Shown here one piece after another: positions 46,331 to 57,813 of a stretch of DNA of 64,000 nt. The notes beneath the pieces were generated by a model. That model was not told the DNA's origin. It did no database searches and saw nothing but the letters and a program-made list of their open reading frames with translations. The stretch is from the NCBI GenBank assembly GCA_947650285.1, contig CANTFL010001256.1:248001-312000 (forward strand), given 5' to 3'. The stretch comes from Hyaloperonospora brassicae. Taxonomy: Eukaryota; Oomycota; Peronosporomycetes; Peronosporales; Peronosporaceae. A program made the translations under genes and the position numbers. Numbering within the stretch: the first letter of the stretch is position 1; the number at the start of each line of letters is the position of its first letter.

Positions 46331-48603
46331 GTCTTGACCAGCTAACAATGACCGGAAAGTTTTCTAACGTCCGATGTGACCGATGTGACGATTGCGAATA
46401 TTGAAACGCGTCGTTCTCCGCTTGTACTGACACAGTAAACTCTACCTATACAAACACAGTGTAGGCAGTTGCTTGCAACCTCACGTACGCTGTAAGTGCA
46501 GTGGAAGTCTCAATCTTCTAAATGTGTTCGTTAAGAAAAAGTAAGAAGTAGAGCAGTGCTTGGTGTCGGTAAGTGTCATAATAAAACCCCTTTCATTTTA
46601 CTTCAACCGTATTAACCTACAAACGTCACATATAGCTATTTGCTAACCACTCATTGCGCGTATCTAGCAGCGATTGGCGGCTTAGTTGGTTGATTTAATG
46701 GTCTGTATTCAACAATAAGTGGAGCGGTGCTGACCATATCCTTTCAAGGTGATATTCCTCCATACATAGACTTTGTAGCGAAAATATTGGTGGTGAAAAT
46801 TGTCAATCATGATACGATTCACATTGACCCGATCTGGTGTCAATGACATGCAACGGGCTCACCCCGTCACAAATGTGCGGCGTAGCAATGAATAATGTGC
46901 GACGTGGAGACTCCTAATGCGTAGGTGGACAGTTTGTATTGCTCGACAGGTTGTCGAGTCAAGAACCTGTTTCGAAGCATCAGAGAAAGTGCGAATGAAT
47001 GACCGAAATATAAGTACTCTGCAGGTTACAGTCAACTTGTTCAGAAGTAGCATCAGAGAGATTGCGAATGAAGGGCATAACTATAAGTACTTTCATGCTA
47101 CAGTCAACTGCTCAACTGCCTTTTCTTTGCTACGTTACGTATTTACTTCCCACAGCGTACGCACTGTGGCCAGTGTAGGTAGGTAGCTTGTACTGTCTTA
47201 GTACAAGCGTTCGATGCGCCGTCACACGTACATACGGTGTTGGGTAAGCGTGTATTTAGTTCTCTCAAGCCGTCTAGTCTTTGACATCCTTCGACCGAAG
47301 TTAGGCCGTGAGTGAAATTACCATCCGGATCCGGCTGTTACCGCCCGCCTCCGAATGGATGGCGAGTCCAGGATAGTCATATATGGCCATGTGCATCAGC
47401 TTCTTCTTGAAATACTTGACGAGGGCCCAGCGCAGAATCGACAGACAGGATAGGTACAGCTCATACCCTATCTTTCTCGGTATCAACTCCACCGATTTGA
47501 CCGGTTTCGGCCTTTGCACTCATGTGCGTGTTGCCGTCGTACGACAAATGTACAATCGACGGGCAAACTTGCAGCATGTACACCCGTCGACAATGCATCT
47601 ACAATGTGACGAAATAATCAAAACCAGCACAAAAGACGAGGGATTCAGCGAGGCAATTGGGAACAAACGAAGCGACGCGATGCGCACAGATGCAACACGC
47701 GGTTCGGGATTTTATGTGGGCTTTTTTTTACATCTACAAAGAGTCCGACAGGGCCATCGAAATTAGTTGTCGCATGACTACAGCTACAAAGAACCGGACA
47801 GAGTCATCCAAGTGTGTTGTCGCATCGCAGATGGGTGTGAGACAGTTCTTGGGCATCAACAATGCCTCCCGCTTCTCGTCGAACGTCAACTATAGCACAG
47901 CGGGATCCTTACAACACATTGACGTAAACATCCCAAAACAAGCCCGTATTGCTGGACCGATTCCTGCAAAAACTTGCGCAACGGAAGAGGCAAATATTTC
48001 TGCCGCAAGCAAAGGACTGGTCGGCTCTTCTAGGTCGCCTCGCATTCCTCGCCATAGACATTGTACCCTCTTCTGTGTCTCGTGTATCCGCCCCGTCTAT
48101 ACCACGTAATCCATCTAGACGTGCGCAGAAATGCACAAGTAGCTGTTAACTGGTCGGCTTTGTCTACGTCGCATTGTGCTCGTCACCATCTGCGTTTGCT
48201 TTCCCAGTTGTTGTCTCGTTCCCGCTTCGCCCGCCGTCTTCAACACCGTTCGAAAGCGTTCGAAAGAAAATACCGCGAGCGGTGCAACCATCAAAGTGTA
48301 GTAACAGTGATTCCACCAACCGACTTACCGCGTTGTATCTCTCTATGTTTCATGTGCATGCATATTACTACAGCACGTGGTCAACCTTCATGTATCGGTG
48401 TGTGCGTATCGATGTGTCATTTTTCCGCTAGTGTGCGGCATGTAAGAAGCGATCTCACGAAAGGAAAGGCTGACCATTTCTCAGACGCAACCCGCTTTCC
48501 GTCGCCCGTTATTGTACCTATCTCGGGTTCAGAGTTGTTCCCCTCGGGATCGTACGCACGATCAGCACTTGCGAACCGATAGCATCGGTCACGAGAAGCG
48601 TTT
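46331..48603. other. Repeat-derived spacer between Copia element and effector gene
   Basis: No gene is supported. It contains a 73-bp imperfect tandem repeat (46976-47121) and possible 3' LTR remnants. The frames at 47383-47766, 47657-48109 and 48061-48582 lack recognisable domains. Confidence 0.45.
46976..47121. repeat. 73-bp imperfect tandem duplication
   Basis: AGCATCAGAGAAAGTGCGAATGAA starts at 46976 and AGCATCAGAGAGATTGCGAATGAA at 47049. Each is followed by ATATAAGTACT or CTATAAGTACT and then a TACAGTCAACT block. It lies downstream of the decayed Copia element and may be part of its 3' LTR. Confidence 0.6.
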
Positions 48604-48621
48604 CTCAGTGTGCAATTTTCT
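48604..48621 (+). promoter_or_regulatory. Inr/FPR-like core promoter of the effector gene
   Basis: CTCAGTGTGCAATTTTCT fits the oomycete initiator plus FPR arrangement (TCANTNTG then CAATTTTCT). It is only 24 nt before the ATG at 48645, as is common in Phytophthora genes. Confidence 0.45.
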
Positions 48622-48644
48622 AGCAAGCAACCAACGCCATCAAG

Positions 48645-49589
48645 ATGCGTGCACGCCACCTCGTGTTCTTGGTCTTCGTTTCCGTAGACGGCATGTCGCT
48701 CGATGTCGCTGCTCTCAACTTCAGCTCAACTACGGTCACTGCACCAAAAAACGGGCCAGGGCTCTACGATCTCACTGAGAACAACCACAAGCTTGCCGAG
48801 CAGAATAACGAGGAGAGGAGTGCGGTACTGGAGTTGCTTCCGGCAGCGGTGAAAGGATTGGCGGTGAAGGTTCGGGGCTCACTAGTTCGCACCCCTCGAT
48901 TGCCCGAGCCACAGACGAACCTGAAGCCGAGCGACTTCAAGAAGGTGTTACTGAAGATTGGCAATGAAAAGGTACGCGACGCCTCGATGGATGAGACGGC
49001 TTTCATTCTGTTGTTGCACAGGCACGAAAAGGAGAGCCTGAAGAGGTTCTTTCGCTGGCTTCGAGGCGTCGATGGTATGGACGTTCGCGCCGACCGTTTC
49101 TTGAAAATGACCGCTTGGAAGATGGAGAAACTGCATGATACAGCCGTCAGAGTGTGGCTGGAACGGAAGGTGCCACCCACTGAGGTGCTCGGCATTACTC
49201 GCCAGTGGGTGAGAGGACTGGACCTGTGGTATCGATACACCCTGCAGTACAGGCGGTTGAAGGATGTCAAAAGCGTTTCCGTCAAAGACTTGGTACAGCC
49301 TGTGATGAAAGCTTACGAGAAGGAGACCCACGTGACCCATGGCTACTTCTTCCAAGCTTTGATTGATGAGGGCCATGGGGAGCTCGCTCAATTGATGCGG
49401 AAAGAGCTGTTCCATCTTCTCATCGCAGAGGGCGTGAAACCCGCGACATTCATCAAAGACTATAGCTATACAGCTAAGGGAACCCCACAGCGCACGCATG
49501 TGTACGAGCACCTGAAAGCCTTCACCTTGCAGTATGTAGCTGCTACTGAAGGAAAGGGCGTCAGGCTGAGGAAGACGAAAGAGGTGTAG
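48645..49589 (+). CDS. Secreted EER/WY-like effector candidate lacking RXLR
   Basis: Intronless protein of 314 aa. The first 24 residues are a hydrophobic leader (RHLVFLVFVSV, with a likely cut near VAA-L), although an internal Asp makes it imperfect. An EER motif stands at 56-58 after Asn/Glu-rich sequence, but no RXLR is found before it. The C-terminal part is helical and has WY-domain-like spacing: a Trp at 171 (AVRVWLERKVPPTEV) followed by LWYRYTLQY at about 194-202. EER/WY proteins without RXLR are described in downy mildews such as Bremia. The gene lies alone at the edge of the repeat-rich block, with a short leader and Inr/FPR-like promoter. The expected role is secretion into the host plant; the target is unknown. 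Confidence 0.72.
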   Translation: MRARHLVFLVFVSVDGMSLDVAALNFSSTTVTAPKNGPGLYDLTENNHKLAEQNNEERSAVLELLPAAVKGLAVKVRGSLVRTPRLPEPQTNLKPSDFKKVLLKIGNEKVRDASMDETAFILLLHRHEKESLKRFFRWLRGVDGMDVRADRFLKMTAWKMEKLHDTAVRVWLERKVPPTEVLGITRQWVRGLDLWYRYTLQYRRLKDVKSVSVKDLVQPVMKAYEKETHVTHGYFFQALIDEGHGELAQLMRKELFHLLIAEGVKPATFIKDYSYTAKGTPQRTHVYEHLKAFTLQYVAATEGKGVRLRKTKEV

Positions 49590-50445
49590 GAGCATACACT
49601 GATCGAGTTCGTGACCGCGATGGACTAGTGAGGTTGCCGTGGCCGGCAGGAGGCAAGTAGCAGTAGACAGACGAGGTGGTCAGTAAGCGAAGTGCAGTGG
49701 GTAAAAGCCATCAATACAACACATTGGTCTTGACGCTGCGTACTGTTGATGCATGTATGTTGTTGAAACCTGCTGCTACGTCAGGCGCTTGAGGCTCAGT
49801 CATACACTTAATGCGCTAGTTTCAATTGTAGCAAGACGTCGTGGCGTTTCATTGCAGCGCGTCTCTGTCTCAGGGCACATCGCCGCTATTGTTAACTGAT
49901 GGCATGTACTTGCTGCCTGCATAGGATAGATGCTACTTCTCGGGGTCAAGAACGAACGGTATTCACAACGGTTGGCACAGCACAATCCATTGGTCTCTAG
50001 CCATCCGTAGTAGACACTTGCTGTCACCATGCCAGCGTCGACCAGAGCTACTCGTCTTATCGAGATGTGCAAGTTAGACACAGTCGTAAGGGAAACGCAC
50101 TTCGTATACCTCATGCCACTAGAGATGGAGACAATCCAATCCGACCTACAATTGATCAGAGAGTCCTACGAGCCATTCAATAGGCACTTGCTCCTATCTG
50201 AACTTGCAGCGCTTGTAGTTGTCATCACTGACAAGGCAAAGAGACATCTTGAAACACAAGAAAACATTGCGCACATAGTGTAACTCGTCACGCCAACGGG
50301 TTCCGGATAAGACAACAGCGTTGTTGCCGTGAGCGACCGAGATGGGTAACACATAGCGCAAATAGTGCATTCCACAACGCGCAGACTGTATCTATCAATC
50401 TCCACATCGTAGCAGGTCTCCATCATGCCGAGCTGCCAAGTATGG
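49590..50445. other. Intergenic region without supported gene
   Basis: An 84-aa frame at 50029-50283 (+) has an ATG and a mildly helical product, but no motif, signal peptide or family match that I can see, so I do not call it a gene. Confidence 0.45.
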
Positions 50446-51822
50446 CTATAGCGATTTCAGTTGCCCCATGAGGTCCTCGAGGCTAACGTCCTCCTTTGCA
50501 ACTGAATCCGTCTGGTCTTCAGCAGCAGCAGTCGGTGCCCCAGCAGACCGATCGTACGCAAACGACAGACCTGGGGCCAGCTTCGCTGTTGCCTCAGCAG
50601 GAGTCTCTATGCTCTCCAAAGTGGTGCTATCGTCGTCGGCACCGAGCTCAATTCCCCACTCATTGTCGTCGTGCTCCACAACAATATTCTCATGACCGTC
50701 ATGACGACCCGCTTTCCAGACCATTGGCGTCCAGCCAATATGCTCAGCTACCGCTTGCTGTTTGCGACACTGTGCGTTCGAGCACTCGGGGTTCGGCCGC
50801 ATCACGTCAGACGGGAAAAAGTCTGTCAGCGCGCTATAGCCCAAGTAATACGACACTTGGCCGAACCCGAGGAGGTACTTGAGTGCATTCTGCACGAGCA
50901 TAGCGGCCACAAGTCCCATGGTTGTCGGTAGCGAGGCGGCACAAACGCCTTCCCGCTTGAGCGTCGACTCGTCAATGCCACTCGCTACAATGAGGGGCGG
51001 CAAGCACTCGAAACACGCTGTGCGTCCTGGTAGCAAAAACTGAATGTGTCCAGACACGGCGTCTTCCGACACGCCCGACTCCATCCACACGTGGTTCAGC
51101 TCGTTGCACGCTTGATTCAGCGCAGTGCGAGCTGCGTAGTTGTCCACGCAGCTCAAGACCAAGTCCACCTTGCAATCATCCTCGACGCCGCCATGCGCAA
51201 TCCGATCCAACAGCTGCTCAAAGTTCGTCGTTGTGGTAATGTCCATCGTATACTCTTCAAAGACCACGTCGGGGTTGATACCTGCAACACACCACCAGCT
51301 CGTCAAAACTTAGTCAAGAACGACCTCCTTCATCCTGCATCCTGACACGTAGGTGGGTGCTCCTTGCGGCCCACCATAGCACGTCCCACGAATCGACACA
51401 TCCCACGTACTATGCAGCGTCTGCTTGGCCGCAGCAGTCTTGGTCATGCCAACTTGCTCGGGCCGGAAGAACAGGCGGTTCATGTTCGCCAGCTCGACCG
51501 TATCGTAGTCGTAGAGGACCAACTTGCCAATGCCGCACCGCGTCAGCATCTCAGCTGCCACCGATCCAATGCCCCCGAGTCCGACAATCACAATAGACAG
51601 CTGGCGAATAGCTTCGTAGTTCGAGACGATTCCCATGCGCTTGAGCGCCATCAAGCGGCTGTATGGATTACTGGCCACGACGTCGGCGCTCATTGGCGCA
51701 GGACGCGCGCCCAGCGTCTCGCGCTCGAGCCGCTGCTGCAGCTCGGCCTTCTGCTGCATGAGGTCGGCGATCTGCCTGTCCAGCGCGCGCAGCGCTGCCG
51801 TCGTCGTCGTCGTCGTCGCCAT
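50446..51822 (-). CDS. UBA5: UBA5, E1 activating enzyme of the UFM1 system
   Basis: Protein of 415 aa that adenylates UFM1 and passes it to UFC1, for ER-linked ufmylation. Exons are 51822-51411 and 51281-50446 around a 129-nt intron; the join reads [14 protein letters not shown]. The N-terminus is a helical, Gln/Glu-rich segment. The adenylation domain shows [14 protein letters not shown] and [12 protein letters not shown]. The catalytic cysteine is C251 ([14 protein letters not shown]). Zinc ligands are C227, C230, C304 and C309. The C-terminal tail carries EWGIEL (about 345-350), the UFM1/LC3-interacting sequence, and ends in [12 protein letters not shown], matching the UFC1-binding helix of animal UBA5. 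Every functional region is therefore kept. Confidence 0.96.
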
Positions 51823-52236
51823 GTGGACAGGTTGCGCACGTCACGTACGTGGGCGAACAAGTCGGGCGGTTCGTCGGGCCTGGAAAGTGGCTACATCCAT
51901 CGGAGCGCGTTTTGTCCAATCAACGCCTCTCTCGTTCGATTCAGTAGTTGCGACCGTAGCAAACGACGTGTGGGGGTGGGGGGCATACAAAAGTGAAGAG
52001 AGAGAGAAACCCCACACGCTGTCGTTGGTTGTCAGGCTGTGCATAAACACGAGCGCCGCAAGAGAATGCAAAGCATCAGCGGTCAGTTGGTGCAAGTTTT
52101 TGCTCTATTCCACGTCGCGCCATCACCACGTTCCTCTTTCTTCCTCCCTCTCCTTCTCTTCCTCCATCTCCTTCTCTCTCCTTCTTCTTCTTCTTCGTCT
52201 TGTTCTTCTTTCTTCGTCCTCGTCTTCTTGCCAAGC
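51823..52236. other. Promoter-side spacer with pyrimidine tract
   Basis: Contains the UBA5 upstream region and the 3' flank of the KIX gene. From about 52128 to 52230 the + strand is almost pure C/T (CTTCCTC-type). No gene is supported. Confidence 0.5.
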
Positions 52237-53616
52237 CTAAAACCGTCGATTGAAGCGATAGTTATTCTTCATGTAGTTGAGCACAATGGGGCGCAATATA
52301 GTCGAGTACGTGTGACGCAGGCGGTGGAGGATCGGCAGCACTTTTCGCTGGATGTGCGATTCCACCACGTCAAGGTACTCGACCGCTCGTTTGCGAGCGG
52401 GAATCATACCGCACGCCTCGTCCGGCTGCTGCTCGAGCAAATAAATAATCTTCTTGAGGTTGGCCAGGAAGTCGCCCAAATTGTTCGACTCGTGACGTCG
52501 CAAACTCGCGGAAGTTCGGATCACTGTGTTCACGCGACAGAGCTCGCGGAATACCAGTGCAACTTCGTCGCGGTACCGACTCTTCATCACGCGCAGCTTG
52601 GCAAAGTACAGCTCGTCACGTCTTGCCAGAGACGTGCTGGGTGCTCCATGGGCCGATGGCGTGCGTCCCTTCCGTCTTGCAGCGCGCTTGTTGTTGCTGC
52701 CACTCACCGAGCTATTCGCTCGGTAATCGCTCGAGCAACTCGCGTGTCGTCGTTCTGCTGTCCCCGCCAGCGGACCAGCCCTTGCACCGTCTTGCTGCAC
52801 GTCGTGGCAGCGATATGGACACGGCATGATCGACGACGGTCCAGGCGCCGACCCAACGGCCGCAGCCTGAACGACCTGCCGTCGCTCGTCTTCATCAAGC
52901 CGCGCCGTGACGTCACCGCCTTCATTCGCATCAGCCACAGGCTGACGACGGAGCGACTCGATGCGCTGCTCGAGCTTCTGCATGTACTGCACTTGGTTCC
53001 GGCTCTTCTTCCACACAAACGACTCGTACCGAGACGCACATCGCCGCACGTGTCGCACGTCACAGTCCCCCGTGATGCGCTGCAGCTGCTCCATCCTACA
53101 AGACCCACAACCACAACAACCACAACAACAATATGCCAACAACAACCACCACAACAACAATACAATAGCACAGGACACACACCCACAGTCGTCGTAAATC
53201 CACTGGCCACCCGACCCGTCTCTCCTGACGTATACAACCTCCATCCTGCTCTCAGGCTCGCAGAGCAAAACAACGTACATGGCCGCAATGAATCGGTCCC
53301 GCAACTCGCTGTGCACGAGACGGCGCCAGTGCCGCTCCCGCCGCTGCTCGTTCTGCGCGTGCGTCACGTCGGACGGCAACTTGTCGCCCCGATCGGCGCT
53401 CCGGAGCGCTGGCGGGTCTTGTATACGTATAGACGAGGGGGTCACGTCGTGGAGGCGGCACGCAACGCCCGTGGCGTCCGTCGCGGCCCCACACGCCACC
53501 GCTACGTCCGACGGCACTGCGACTCCGGCAGTCGCTGCTGCTGCAACGGCTGCGGCGGGAGCTGTGCGCTCGCCAGGCACGTTGTCCGACGTCGTCACGC
53601 TCTCTTCCGACTGCAT
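52237..53616 (-). CDS. KIX-domain protein, putative transcription cofactor
   Basis: Predicted protein of 398 aa after removing intron 53278-53096 (183 nt). The joined segment (about 93-170) resembles a KIX domain as in CBP/p300 and Mediator subunits: HWRRLVHSELRDRFIAAM, then MEQLQRI, a basic helix and YESFVWKKSRNQVQYMQKLEQRI. This suggests binding to activation domains in the nucleus. The N-terminus is Ala/Thr-rich. The middle is disordered and basic (KRAARRKGR). The C-terminal 120 residues are helical, with FLANLKKIIYLLEQQPDEA and a stretch ending NYMKNNYRFNRRF that I do not recognise. The intron is in frame and free of stops, so an unspliced reading adds a Cys/Leu-rich insert. Exon choice rests on the domain continuity. 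Confidence 0.7.
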   Translation of the reverse strand: MQSEESVTTSDNVPGERTAPAAAVAAAATAGVAVPSDVAVACGAATDATGVACRLHDVTPSSIRIQDPPALRSADRGDKLPSDVTHAQNEQRRERHWRRLVHSELRDRFIAAMYVVLLCEPESRMEVVYVRRDGSGGQWIYDDCGCVSCAIVLLLWWLLLAYCCCGCCGCGSCRMEQLQRITGDCDVRHVRRCASRYESFVWKKSRNQVQYMQKLEQRIESLRRQPVADANEGGDVTARLDEDERRQVVQAAAVGSAPGPSSIMPCPYRCHDVQQDGARAGPLAGTAERRHASCSSDYRANSSVSGSNNKRAARRKGRTPSAHGAPSTSLARRDELYFAKLRVMKSRYRDEVALVFRELCRVNTVIRTSASLRRHESNNLGDFLANLKKIIYLLEQQPDEACGMIPARKRAVEYLDVVESHIQRKVLPILHRLRHTYSTILRPIVLNYMKNNYRFNRRF

Positions 53617-54855
53617 CTCGCGGCCGTAAAAGTCTTTTGAGCACGAGACGCACTCACTGGGTCGGGCGCGTGGGCGACTCTTTGTTTTGATATCGCCCCA
53701 TGGGTCCTCCTGCTTCTCTCTTCTTATACTTTCGAAAAAAGTCAGAAGTGCGCGGCCGTGTCTGTGTCTGTGTGCGTGTGTGTCTCTCTCTCTCTCTTTT
53801 GTCTCGAAAACTCTCGATGTTTTCGCGATCGGGCGGTAGGGATTTTCTCGCGCGTCACGACGAGAAAAGAGAACAGCACACAGATATAGATAGGTAGATG
53901 GACAGGTAAATAGGATAGATAGATGGACAGATAGATGGACAGACCGAAGGAATGTGGCGATTCGTCGTTAGGGAAACGACCGTCGCGGATGAATTTTGGG
54001 TCTTTGTCTCGTTGGCCGTCACTTTATTGCCTGCGTTATCGTTTGCCTTGGCCTATTTCCTCGTGACAAAAGGCTCAAAACGCGACTGCGTCGTCCAAGT
54101 GCAGGATATTCCGAAGGATGGGTGTCAAGTCGTTTTTGCCACGAGACTGCAGTTTGTCCCCTTTCGGCGCTCCTTTTATTAGCACGAAAGATCAATGTGA
54201 CAAATGCCGAGCTGTGCCACCCTTCAGTATGTTTCCGTGGCGACATGACGGGCACGTTGTCGTGTGCGAAAGTGATGCGATGCAGAAGAGTGTGTCAAGT
54301 TTGCGTTGCCATCGCAATTTGTTTCCTCGTGTCGAGGTCGCGGCTTGGATTACAAAGCCATCGGCAGTTGTCACTTGTTGTTTCTCAGCCGTTTAGCTAC
54401 AGGACCGACAGCCGTCGCACCCGTTGTAACAAAACGAGCTGCACCGAGCCGCATCGTTGCGACTTTGCCAGCCAAGTAAAAGTGACGCTTGGGGAGTGCC
54501 TCGATCAATTACGGTACACACGTCCCGTTACCACGCGCAAAACAAACACTCGGTAGCAGTTGAACCCCACGCCGCCCTTTTTCCACCCTCTCGACCGCTC
54601 GGTCGGTCCTGTTTCCGTCATCATTCGCAGCCGCGACAACTGCGTCGTCTTTCTTTCTTCTTGTGCCGTGAGGTGTAATTTGCACCGTCGTCTCGGTGGA
54701 CCATCTCCCGCCCCGTCCCAATTTTAGGGCTCGTCTCCTCGATCAACTGAGCACCTGGCAGTGGCCCCACTGCTCGAGCTTGTTAGCCAATCAGACGCGA
54801 GCACCACTTCTTCTGAGTCCGGCCGTGTGATCTGATACCACAGGACCGCCTCGAC
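53617..54855. other. Divergent intergenic region with GATA-type microsatellite
   Basis: Lies between the KIX gene (-) and the PX/GOLD gene (+). It holds a (TC)n run near 53783-53798 and a GATA/GACA-rich stretch at about 53880-53943. A short membrane-like frame at 53952-54182 exists but is not supported as a gene. Confidence 0.5.
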
Positions 54856-57618
54856 ATGGCCGACGACGGTCCTCTTGCAGATGCGACTTCAGCCTCTGCT
54901 ACGGAGCCGTCTGCAGCTCGAGACAGCCCCACCGCCGCCGCGACAAGCGAAGAGGACCTCCCGGACACGGACGCCGATCAGTTCCTCGATGTTGTGCTCA
55001 CGAGCGTCGACGCTGAGCCGTCCAGTGGGACCCACAGCATCGCACTGTTCACGCTCTCGACGTCTGAACTCGACGGCTACACCGTCGAGTTGGTCGTGAC
55101 GCGAGGCGTTACTTCCTACTGCATCAAGCGACCACTGCAGACGCTGTACAAAGTGCTGCGTCATATTCAGACCACATGGACAACACCCGACCACGCCGCA
55201 CTACCACTGGACTCGCTCGAGCTGCCCGCGTTCCCTCTGAAGAGCACGCGCAACGACGCAGCGATCGCTGAATGGTGCGCCCACATGACATCGTTCTTAG
55301 CTGCTCATCGACGTGGAATGCTGCTGCTGCATCCCGATTGGCTCGACTTTGTGGTCGAGCGCAACGAGGACAAAGGCGCTCGACTGCACATGACAGCGAT
55401 TGGGTTTATCCTGCAGGCGTTTCCACTCGAGCGACTCGTTGTGCCAAGAAGTGCGCAGCATGACGTAGCGGTACAAGTGACGAAGCTTGAAGGGGCGGAA
55501 GACGCGGCGCAGTTTGTTGTGTGGAAGTTTGAGCTGGAGGACTTTGACGTGGACTTTAGCGTCTCGTTTGCTCCAGAGCCGTACGAGCAGAAACTTACTG
55601 AAGTCGTGCATGCTCGAACGAGATACGAGACGACAGTAGGACGAGCTGTCGAAGGATCGTTCCAGTGCGATCGGACTGGAACAATTACGTTGACGTGGGA
55701 CAACTCGTACTCGAGACTACGGGGGTACGTGAGCGACGTGAAGATGGAAGCTCGCAGTATCATGTGTGTCCGGGTTAACCTGACGCTTGTTGTGCTGTTT
55801 CGTGGTGCAGAAAGAACGTGCTGTACCAGGTGCAAGTTGTGACGAGCAGTGTCATGGCATCGGCAACTGCAGCGGCGGACGCGTTGGATGAAGCCGTTCA
55901 GGTGGAACAAGCTCGCAATCACGAACGGAATGTAGCGTTGTCAAGGGCGATTATTGTAAGTCCTGTGCCGATGCCAGATGCAAACGAGCTGTCACGGTAC
56001 TCGGCATATATATCGAGAGCCATTGCTCATCAGAGCTGGTTGTTGAGCGCACCGATCAATGTAGCTGGGCATTTGGCATCGAGGCTTTTCGGGTCGCAGG
56101 ATCTGACGGCTGTAGTCGTGTCATCGAATGGCCAACACAACAGGGGACTTGACAATGACACTCGCAGCCTCGTGGAAGAGCTGAATGGGCTCAATATGCA
56201 GCTCATGGAGCGGATGGTGCGTTAGTTATGTGATAACCATGTCGGCACTCGTACGATGCAATAACATGTGTTTTTTGTGCTCTTCTGTTGCGTATTTGCA
56301 GGAAATGCATGAAGACGCTATTGCTAAGCTGACCGCAGAACGCGATCAAGAGCGATCAAAGGCACACGTAGCACTGGTGGAGAAGGACAATTGTGCAAAC
56401 GAAGTCAAGGCAAAAGAGCATGCATTGGCCACTACCCTTGGCGAACTTCAGCGCATACAACGAGAACGCGAGGCGTGGCGTGAGATACAAGCAGAACGAG
56501 ACGCGTTGCTCGAAGAAAAACATCGCTGGGCAATGGTGCACAATATTTGTGAGCGCGACAGTGGTGCGAATACTTTGCTGACGATACTGTGGCTGGCATG
56601 CTGTTTTCTGATGTAGGCAGACGACTTCGATGGCAGCGACAACGATGCTTCCGACATCGCCAGGGAAATGGACACGGCGATCCGCTGTCGTCTTGAAAAG
56701 GAGCTTGGCCAGGCTGAAGCCACGATACTGCGGTGCCGCGCCGAGTTGGGCTATCCTTTGAACAATCATTTGACGGGGACTTCGACTCGATTCGAAACGA
56801 TTGCAAGGGAAATGGCAGCGACAAAGCACCGATACGAGGAGCAGATGCAAACATGGGAGCAAGAGCGTTTGCAGCTGACGCAGCAACTAGTCAAAGCTCG
56901 TGGCCAGAGACGTGTGCTGGTGACAGAGATCCGTAACATGCGCACTCATACAGAGAGCCAGATTGCTGTAGCCATGGCTGAAGCGAGCGAGGCACGAATG
57001 GTGAACAAGCGCTTGAAAAAGCAAAACGAGTTGCTGCTGACGCAGATTCGGACGCTGATAAATGAAGCTGAAGGCTACGAGAAGCAGATTCGCGATGCTC
57101 AAGATGAGCTACAGCCACGACGACAGCAACAAGAGTCACAGCAACCATCAGGCGATCAAGACCAGCGAAGCGCAAGTGAAGTTTCGGGAATGGCAATGGC
57201 AGTCGCGATGCTCGATCTTACCGTGCAAAGTCAAGACGAAGCAAGCACTGACGAGGCAACGGATACAGTGGACGGCTCTCCTGTTCCATACACATTGAAC
57301 GACAACGACATTGCCATCCTGAACGGTCGTCCACCGCCACCCGGACCGGCTAGCCCAATAACGTCTGCTTCCCGCCAACAGCATCACGAAGAAGTACCGG
57401 CATTGTCGTTGTCCTCTCCCGAGCCCCCTATGAGTCATCAGGAGAATCCTTTTCGTGCACGACTGCTGGCCTTTTTCGAGGAACACGACCCGACAAAGGT
57501 GGTCGAGGTGGACGAGATGCTGGTGCACTACAAGGGCGTGGAAGAGTCCCTGTTCGAGAGCTTGGACCTCAAGTACAGCTTCACCGAGCTCAATCAGTGC
57601 ATCGCCCAAGCAATGTGA
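54856..57618 (+). CDS. PX-like and GOLD-domain protein with coiled coils
   Basis: Predicted protein of 839 aa. Exons are 54856-55724, 55811-56216, 56302-56548 and 56621-57618. Residues about 60-170 resemble a PX phosphoinositide-binding fold. Residues about 205-310 form a GOLD domain, with VVWKFELEDFDVDFSV and GTITLTWDNSYSRLRGKNVLYQVQV, like that of Sec14-type trafficking proteins. The rest is coiled coil (two long Glu/Arg/Gln-rich segments) followed by a proline-rich stretch. The final 50 residues form a conserved-looking helical end with a run of acidic residues. Together this suggests a peripheral Golgi or endosome tether. The last exon boundary has an alternative acceptor four bases earlier. 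The end faces the TMX-like gene, 195 bp away. Confidence 0.8.
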
Positions 57619-57813
57619 ACAACAAACAGACCGCAGCATTCAGACCCAGACAAACAAAAAGAGTATTCACGCTGCCCGAGCTCACGCTCGCGCGCAGTTA
57701 CCACATGCAAAGAAGAAGGCAAAGTGCAGTGCGTCAACGCCTTTGTCCCATCCGCTGTCGTTGTGGCTCAACTCTGTGCGTCGCAACGTCCGACCCACGG
57801 CGTCATTCGCCCG

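Noticed and set aside
50029..50283. 84-aa open frame between effector and UBA5
   Set aside because: No motif, signal peptide or neighbouring regulatory signal; length is within chance expectation.
53952..54182. A short membrane protein upstream of the PX/GOLD gene
   Set aside because: One hydrophobic stretch only, no family resemblance, no supporting context.
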